NCBI GenBank assembly: GCA_038323475.1
Contig: JBBQHA010000148.1
Coordinates: forward strand, 1-8,207
Direction of reading: 5' to 3'
DNA length: 8,207 nucleotides
Origin: SZAS-103 sp038323475
GTDB lineage: Bacteria; Pseudomonadota; Gammaproteobacteria; Xanthomonadales; Xanthomonadaceae
In this document: positions 6,422 to 8,207 of the stretch, in pieces
Numbering within the stretch: position 1 is the stretch's first letter
How the letters are laid out: each line of letters begins with the position of its first letter
The notes under the pieces: model-generated
Told to the model about the DNA's origin: nothing
The model's input: only the letters and a program-made list of their open reading frames with translations
Databases searched by the model: none
Program-made: the position numbers and the translations under genes

Positions 6422-6451
6422 TTGTAGTTTGATGCGCCGGCTCGCTACACT
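6422..6451 (+). promoter_or_regulatory. Candidate sigma70 promoter of the ferredoxin gene
   Basis: TTGTAG (6422-6427) and TACACT (6446-6451) are separated by 18 bases, matching 3 of 6 and 4 of 6 consensus bases. Transcription would start near 6458, about 30 bases before the fdxA ATG. The gene lies 207 bases after the tRNA, so it plausibly has its own promoter. Evidence is only the boxes and their position. Confidence 0.35.
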
Positions 6452-6487
6452 GCTCGCTTCGTCCAGATCGCCGCGCGGAACCACGCC

Positions 6488-6811
6488 ATGCCCTTCGTCG
6501 TCACCGAGAGCTGCATCCGCTGCAAGTACACCGACTGCGTCGAGGTGTGCCCGGTCGACTGCTTCCACGTCGGGCCGAACTTCCTGGTCATCGATCCCGA
6601 CGAGTGCATCGACTGCACGCTCTGCGAGCCCGAATGCCCGGTCAACGCGATCTACCCCGAGGACGACGTCCCGGCCGGACAGGAGGGTTTCATCGCCCTC
6701 AATGCCGAACTCGCGAAGGCATGGCCGGTGATCACCACGCGCATCGAACCGCCGGCCGACGCCGCCGAGTGGGACAAGGTCGCCAACAAGCTGTCCGAAC
6801 TGCAGCGCTAG
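6488..6811 (+). CDS. fdxA: 7Fe ferredoxin (one 3Fe-4S and one 4Fe-4S cluster)
   Basis: A soluble low-potential electron carrier of 107 residues, the same length as Azotobacter vinelandii ferredoxin I (FdI) with its start methionine. All nine cysteines of that family are present: C9, C12, C17, C21, C25, C40, C43, C46 and C50. By comparison with FdI, C9, C17 and C50 would hold the 3Fe-4S cluster and C21, C40, C43 and C46 the 4Fe-4S cluster, with C12 and C25 not acting as ligands. The two clusters lie in CKYTDCVEVCPVDC (12-25) and CIDCTLCEPECP (40-51). The C-terminal half (FIALNAELAKAWPVITTRIE) is the usual FdxA tail that covers the core. The start is ATG 6488, with GGAA about 9 bases upstream. 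It stands alone between a tRNA and a hairpin-rich convergent gap. The redox partner cannot be told from here. Confidence 0.97.
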   Translation: MPFVVTESCIRCKYTDCVEVCPVDCFHVGPNFLVIDPDECIDCTLCEPECPVNAIYPEDDVPAGQEGFIALNAELAKAWPVITTRIEPPADAAEWDKVANKLSELQR

Positions 6812-6843
6812 CCGGAAACGCGACAGGATCCGCGACGGCCAGG

Positions 6844-6861
6844 CTTGCCGATGGCGGCAAG
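6844..6861. repeat. Perfect 7-bp hairpin downstream of fdxA
   Basis: CTTGCCG (6844-6850) pairs perfectly with CGGCAAG (6855-6861) over the tetraloop ATGG. There is no T run on either side. It sits just ahead of the larger hairpin at 6865-6892 and inside the outer inverted repeat 6811-6903, so it may be one arm of a branched fold rather than a terminator itself. Confidence 0.55.
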
Positions 6862-6864
6862 ACG

Positions 6865-6892
6865 AACGGGGCGACCTTGCGGTTGCCCCGTT
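6865..6892 (+). terminator. Likely intrinsic terminator of fdxA (possibly bidirectional)
   Basis: A 12-bp stem (6865-6876 with 6881-6892) has one G-U pair and a TTGC tetraloop. The lower eight pairs, AACGGGGC with GCCCCGTT, are perfect. On the plus strand it is followed by TTGCGTTTCC-type DNA, a poor but present T-rich tail. On the minus strand the tail is GTTCGTCTTG, so it could also stop transcription coming from the bamC-like gene. It lies 54 bases after the fdxA stop. The stem is certain; the role is inferred. Confidence 0.6.
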
Positions 6893-6925
6893 GCGTTTCC
6901 GGCGATGTTCGGGCGTGCATCGCGG

Positions 6926-6950
6926 CACGAACTGCCACTGCCAGTTCGTG
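6926..6950. terminator. Perfect 9-bp hairpin between convergent genes, possible terminator
   Basis: CACGAACTG (6926-6934) pairs perfectly with CAGTTCGTG (6942-6950) around a seven-base loop. It begins 11 bases beyond the stop of the bamC-like gene on the minus strand. Neither side has a true T tract (CTCTTTAC on the plus strand a little further on), so termination is uncertain; it could equally protect the 3' end of the message. Confidence 0.4.
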
Positions 6951-6961
6951 AACGCCGCTCT

Positions 6962-7498
6962 TTACCCGATCCGGTTGCGGAGCAGGCCCAGCAGTTCCAG
7001 CGCTTCGGGCGTGCGCACTGGCTTGCCGTCGGTGCCGACCGCGTCCACATGGCTGGCCGCGCCGTCGGAGTTCGCGCGCAGCAGCATCGTTGCGCTCTTG
7101 TAGTGCACTTCGTAACTGTTGAGCGCCTGCGCGCGCTGGGTGATGGTGACGCCGTCGATGCGCTCGAGCGCGCGGCCCATGCGTTCCCAAGTCCCGGCGA
7201 CGGTGTCGCTGACAGCGAAGCCCGCGGTGGAGGGGCTCATCGAACTCGACGCTGCCGGCGCGGCGCCGCGCGTGTTCGGGATCTGCATCGAGGGGTCGGT
7301 TGCCGGCGTATCGAGGTCCGGCGGCACTTCCAGCGGGCGATTCTCGCGACTCTTGCTGTAATCGGAGTTATGCCGGTGCGGGAGCAACCGGAGGCTGCCG
7401 TCCTTGCGGTGGAACATGCCGCAACCCGAACTGGCGAGCAGCGCCGCGGCAAGCGTCGTCGCAAGCAGCACGCGGACGGTGGAAGTGGAAAGCGACAT
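6962..7498 (-). CDS. bamC: Short BamC/NlpB-like outer-membrane assembly lipoprotein
   Basis: A 178-residue lipoprotein. The signal peptide is residues 1-25 with Cys26 as the lipidated residue; the lipobox SSGC is slightly off consensus (Ser at -3). The mature N-terminus holds the BamC-like segment SDYSKSRENRPLEVPPDLDTP (45-65), the unstructured region that in E. coli lies along BamD. A Ser/Ala/Pro-rich linker (about 78-92) precedes one predicted helix-grip domain (about 97-178). E. coli BamC is about 344 residues with two such domains, so this form appears to lack one. The start is set by AGGAG (7505-7509 on the plus strand) six bases before ATG 7498. It follows dapA by 61 bp, the E. coli dapA-bamC order, which supports the name. 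A role in the BAM complex is inferred. Confidence 0.8.
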   Translation of the reverse strand: MSLSTSTVRVLLATTLAAALLASSGCGMFHRKDGSLRLLPHRHNSDYSKSRENRPLEVPPDLDTPATDPSMQIPNTRGAAPAASSSMSPSTAGFAVSDTVAGTWERMGRALERIDGVTITQRAQALNSYEVHYKSATMLLRANSDGAASHVDAVGTDGKPVRTPEALELLGLLRNRIG

Positions 7499-7559
7499 CG
7501 GGTTCTCCTGTTGGGTCACGCGGCAACGTATGGGGATCGGGCGGAAATGTCTTGGTGGG

Positions 7560-8207
7560 TCATGCAGCCAGCGGGCCGGCCGATTCGGATTCGAGTGCGC
7601 CGCAAGTCGTCGCCATGGCATTGGCCTGGCGCACGTATTGCGACGACAGCGGCAGCAGCGGCAGGCGCAGGCCGGAACCCATGCCCATCCGCGTCAACAA
7701 GGCCTTGACCGGAATGGGATTGGGTTCCACGCCGAGGAAAGCCAGCAGCGGACCCAGCCGATCATGCAATGCGGCGACCGCAGCCGCATCGCCGCCGCGC
7801 GCATGGTCGCACAATCGCCGCATCGCGGCTGGAATCACGTTGGATGCGACCGAGATCACGCCATCGGCGCCGGCCAGCATCGCCTGCCCGGCGGTCGGAT
7901 CGTCGCCGCTGAGGACGGTGAAGCCAGCGCCGCGCAAAGGCAGCAGGGCGCGGATGCGCTCGATGTCGCCGACCGCTTCCTTGATGCCGATGATTTCGGG
8001 ATGCGAGCGCAACTGGGCCACGGTGTCCGGCAGCATGTCGCAGCCGGTCCGGCCGGGGACGTTGTAAAGGACGATCGGCAGCCCGCCCTGTTCAGCGAGC
8101 GCGATGTAATGCACCAGCAGCCCGGCCTGGGTCGGACGCACATAGGGCGGGGTGACGATCAGTGCTGCACTCGCGCCGCAGTCGCGCGCGCGCCGGGTCT
8201 GGACGAT
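7560..8207 (-). CDS. dapA: 4-hydroxy-tetrahydrodipicolinate synthase, 3' part
   Basis: Condenses pyruvate with aspartate semialdehyde, the first step of the diaminopimelate/lysine branch; the product feeds both lysine and peptidoglycan. The frame is open to the right edge, so only the last 215 residues are visible and about 80 N-terminal residues are missing. Visible residues include TPPYVRPTQAG (the conserved tyrosine near the active site), YNVPGRTGCD with the catalytic tyrosine and substrate-binding arginine, and IIGIKEAVGD with the Schiff-base lysine (codon 7980-7982). GDDPTAGQAMLAGADGVISVASN and PIPVKALLTRMG are typical family segments. Nothing is broken in the visible part. The stop at 7560 is 61 bp ahead of the bamC-like gene, which is probably read from the same message. 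Confidence 0.95.
   Translation of the reverse strand: MVQTRRARDCGASAALIVTPPYVRPTQAGLLVHYIALAEQGGLPIVLYNVPGRTGCDMLPDTVAQLRSHPEIIGIKEAVGDIERIRALLPLRGAGFTVLSGDDPTAGQAMLAGADGVISVASNVIPAAMRRLCDHARGGDAAAVAALHDRLGPLLAFLGVEPNPIPVKALLTRMGMGSGLRLPLLPLSSQYVRQANAMATTCGALESESAGPLAA

Noticed and set aside
6205..6487. tRNA-Glu 3' end as an integration site for a mobile element
   Set aside because: No integrase, no repeated tRNA 3' fragment and no change of gene character follow; fdxA and dapA are ordinary core genes.
6323..6928. A 201-codon minus-strand open frame opposite fdxA
   Set aside because: fdxA has all nine conserved cysteines and normal length; the opposite frame shows no domain and crosses the fdxA terminator.
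7499..7621. N-terminal extension of the bamC-like frame up to 7621
   Set aside because: The extension overlaps dapA, and the ATG at 7498 has an ideal AGGAG site and begins a proper signal peptide.

Overview
The window is high-GC, gene-dense DNA. Its gene order and protein sequences suggest a gammaproteobacterium of the Xanthomonadales (Lysobacter/Luteimonas/Rhodanobacter-like). That placement is inferred from protein resemblance and synteny, not from a search. Almost all of the window is chromosomal housekeeping DNA. I see no insertion sequence, phage gene, CRISPR array or integrase.

Layout from left to right. (a) 1-2418 is a surface-glycan-like cassette. It holds a polytopic membrane protein of glycosyltransferase-C type (minus strand, running off the left edge), a small lipoprotein on the plus strand, and a family 2 glycosyltransferase of the polyprenyl-phosphate sugar synthase type (minus). 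The lipoprotein sits back-to-back (18 bp) with the GT-C gene, and its 3' end overlaps the glycosyltransferase gene by 156 bp. (b) 2437-6118 is a tight minus-strand cluster read in the order pcnB - folK - panB - panC, covering RNA polyadenylation, folate synthesis and pantothenate synthesis; the family 2 glycosyltransferase follows panC by only 18 bp. (c) 6119-6487 is a divergent control region with tRNA-Glu(CUC) on the plus strand and a candidate shared promoter island. (d) 6488-6811 is fdxA, a 7Fe ferredoxin, on the plus strand. (e) 6812-6961 is a convergent intergenic region full of hairpins, probably terminators. (f) 6962-8207 holds a short BamC/NlpB-like lipoprotein behind the 3' part of dapA (both minus), the same dapA-bamC order as in E. 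coli.

How the genes work together. PanB and PanC make pantoate and then pantothenate, feeding CoA synthesis. FolK supplies the pterin pyrophosphate for folate. The PanB cofactor is a folate (5,10-methylene-THF), so folK next to panB makes metabolic sense. DapA starts the lysine/diaminopimelate branch, and its neighbour encodes an outer-membrane assembly lipoprotein. The least ordinary part is the left cassette: after panC, where related genomes usually carry panD, there are instead two glycosyltransferase-type genes with a lipoprotein gene threaded antisense between them. No clearly new defence or mobile system is visible.
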